Shown piece by piece: positions 6,158-7,475 of a stretch of 7,475 nt of DNA. Under the pieces are notes generated by a model. That model was not told where the DNA came from. It was given only the letters and a program-made list of their open reading frames with translations, and did not search any database. The translations under genes were made by a program, and so were the position numbers. The DNA comes from Promethearchaeota archaeon. GTDB taxonomy: Archaea; Asgardarchaeota; Lokiarchaeia; Sigyniarchaeales; Promethearchaeaceae. Position 1 is the first letter of the stretch; the number at the start of each line of letters is the position of its first letter. The DNA lies in contig WJKO01000534.1 in assembly GCA_014729055.1 (NCBI GenBank), forward strand, positions 1 to 7,475, written 5' to 3'.

Positions 6158-7475
6158 TATATCTTCTCCCCCTCATCTTTACTAGTATTATCCTTAAACT
6201 GTGAAGCAAAGAACTCTTGATAAAATTTTCTGGTATTAATGAGTTCGTTATGTGAACCTATTGCTACAATTCTTCCATCTTTCATGACAACGATTCTATC
6301 AGCATTTTTAATTGTCCAAAGGCGATGGGCGATAACTAAAGTCGTTTTATTCTTCATAAGATTTCTAACAGCAGAAATGAGTTTTGAATCTGTTATAGCA
6401 TCCACTTCTGCGGTCGGCTCATCTAAAATAAGGATTTTTGGGTCAGTTACGAGAACACGGGCCAAACATAGTCTCTGTGCTTGTCCTCCACTGAGTTTAA
6501 TACCTCGTTCTCCTATTAATGAGTTATATTTTTTTGGCAATGAATGAATAAAATCTGCAATTTGTGCTGTCTCAGCGGCTTTCTCTAATTGATCCATAGT
6601 TGCGCCAGGATTGCCAAATCTAATATTATCAGCAATAGACCCATCAAAAAGAAATGTATTCTGCATTAAAGTACCTATCTGTTGTCTTAAGCTTTTAAGT
6701 GTGCAGTCTTTAATGTCAATATCATCAATTAATATATTCCCGTTGTCAACTTCATAAAATCGAGTTATCAGACTTAACAGCGTAGTTTTACCAACACCAG
6801 AGGGACCAACAAATGCAACCATTTCTCCTGGTTTTATTTTTAAATCAATGTTGTAAAGGATTTGTGTTCCTTCGAAATACGAGAAACTTACATTTACATA
6901 GTCAATTTTCCCTTTAATATTTCGCAATTGACAAGCATTTGGTGTATCTTTTATTGACCGTTCTATGTTAAATATTTCAAGCATGCGTTCAGTTGCTGCC
7001 TTTGAATGATTGAAACCATGAATGCCAGGTAAAAGTTCACGTAATGGTCTGGTAATTAAACCAAAGTAAGTAGTTACACCTACAATAAGACCTAGCGTTA
7101 TTTCTCCATTAATATACAGAAGACCACCAATCATAAGGAAGAAAACAGATAATAAAGATAGTAAGTAAGGCATCATTGGGATCCATTTTGCACGAATGAT
7201 GCTTGATTGCACCACCGTGTCCAAATATTCTTGATTCCATTTATCGAATTGTGAGAACATCTGAGCTTCTTGACCATAGATCTTTATTTCTCGAATGCCA
7301 TCAAATGTATCTCGAATAGATGCCGTAAGGATCCCATGTGCCTTTCTTGATTTCCTATGAATAGGTGTTAATTTTCTCATAAATTGACGCATAAACAACA
7401 ACAAAGCAGGCATAAAAAACAAGAAGAGAATACCGAATTGTACGTCCCAGAAAAACATTAGAATTAATATTCCGA
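6157..7475 (-). CDS. ABC exporter half-transporter, first subunit of the pair (N-terminus outside window)
   Basis: The frame is open to the right edge, so the first roughly 150 residues, including the first two membrane helices, are missing; the Met at 7456-7458 is internal to a membrane segment. Counted from it, the membrane part has a helical hairpin at about 1-25, the long intracellular loop with the GIREIKIYGQE coupling region (54-64), and helices near 96-115 and 118-137. The ATPase domain has Walker A GPSGVGKT (218-225), Q-loop Q266, signature LSGGQ (322-326), Walker B ILILDE (342-347), D-loop AEVD (350-353, less usual than SALD) and the H-loop His378 in VIAHRL. All catalytic residues are present, including the Glu that many heterodimeric exporters lose in one subunit. 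It ends in TAA, overlapping the ATG of the next exporter gene. Export of a drug, lipid or peptide is typical of the family; substrate not visible. Confidence 0.95.
   Translation of the reverse strand, partial: GILILMFFWDVQFGILFLFFMPALLLFMRQFMRKLTPIHRKSRKAHGILTASIRDTFDGIREIKIYGQEAQMFSQFDKWNQEYLDTVVQSSIIRAKWIPMMPYLLSLLSVFFLMIGGLLYINGEITLGLIVGVTTYFGLITRPLRELLPGIHGFNHSKAATERMLEIFNIERSIKDTPNACQLRNIKGKIDYVNVSFSYFEGTQILYNIDLKIKPGEMVAFVGPSGVGKTTLLSLITRFYEVDNGNILIDDIDIKDCTLKSLRQQIGTLMQNTFLFDGSIADNIRFGNPGATMDQLEKAAETAQIADFIHSLPKKYNSLIGERGIKLSGGQAQRLCLARVLVTDPKILILDEPTAEVDAITDSKLISAVRNLMKNKTTLVIAHRLWTIKNADRIVVMKDGRIVAIGSHNELINTRKFYQEFFASQFKDNTSKDEGEKI
6166..6174 (-). promoter_or_regulatory. Shine-Dalgarno site for the second exporter gene
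   Basis: GAGGGGGAG on the minus strand lies 8 nt before the ATG at 6157, inside the last codons of the first exporter gene. With the TAATG overlap it decides this start over the internal Met codons at residues 18 and 21 and supports coupled translation. Confidence 0.6.

Overview
This is a 7.5 kb, clearly AT-rich prokaryotic window. It holds four genes on the plus strand (left half) converging on two genes on the minus strand (right half). Both outermost genes run off the window. I see no RNA genes, CRISPR array, insertion sequence or phage gene, and no gene-free stretch over 300 bases. The taxon cannot be fixed from the sequence. Lys/Ile/Asn-rich proteins, a VPS62-like protein and a large family-less protein fit an uncultured archaeon (an Asgard-type lineage is my weak preference). 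Shine-Dalgarno-like stretches before several genes also allow a low-GC bacterium.

Plus-strand block (2-4348): the C-terminal part of an L-fucose/L-arabinose isomerase-like protein; a VPS62/NPP1-like protein of unknown role; a complete Ldh2-family (malate/L-lactate dehydrogenase type) NAD(P)-dependent oxidoreductase; and a protein I do not recognise that may carry a winged-helix-like segment. Gaps are 86, 73 and 15 nt, so this is probably a transcription unit or two. The two enzymes suggest sugar or sugar-acid metabolism: one would interconvert aldose and ketose, the other would reduce a 2-oxo acid or oxidise a 2-hydroxy acid. The two other proteins have no obvious metabolic job.

Minus-strand block (7475-4358): two half-size ABC exporters (membrane domain plus ATPase domain) joined by a TAATG stop/start overlap, as expected for a heterodimeric type IV exporter. 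The upstream subunit lacks its N-terminus only because the window ends. The downstream subunit carries an in-frame TGA at 4517-4519, just before its H-loop. The missing 52-residue C-terminus is intact in the same frame beyond it and ends 9 nt from the convergent plus-strand gene.

The main point of interest is this TGA. A recent nonsense mutation or a sequence error is the simplest explanation. Readthrough or recoding is possible but not supported by the other genes. I found no convincing new defence or mobile system.
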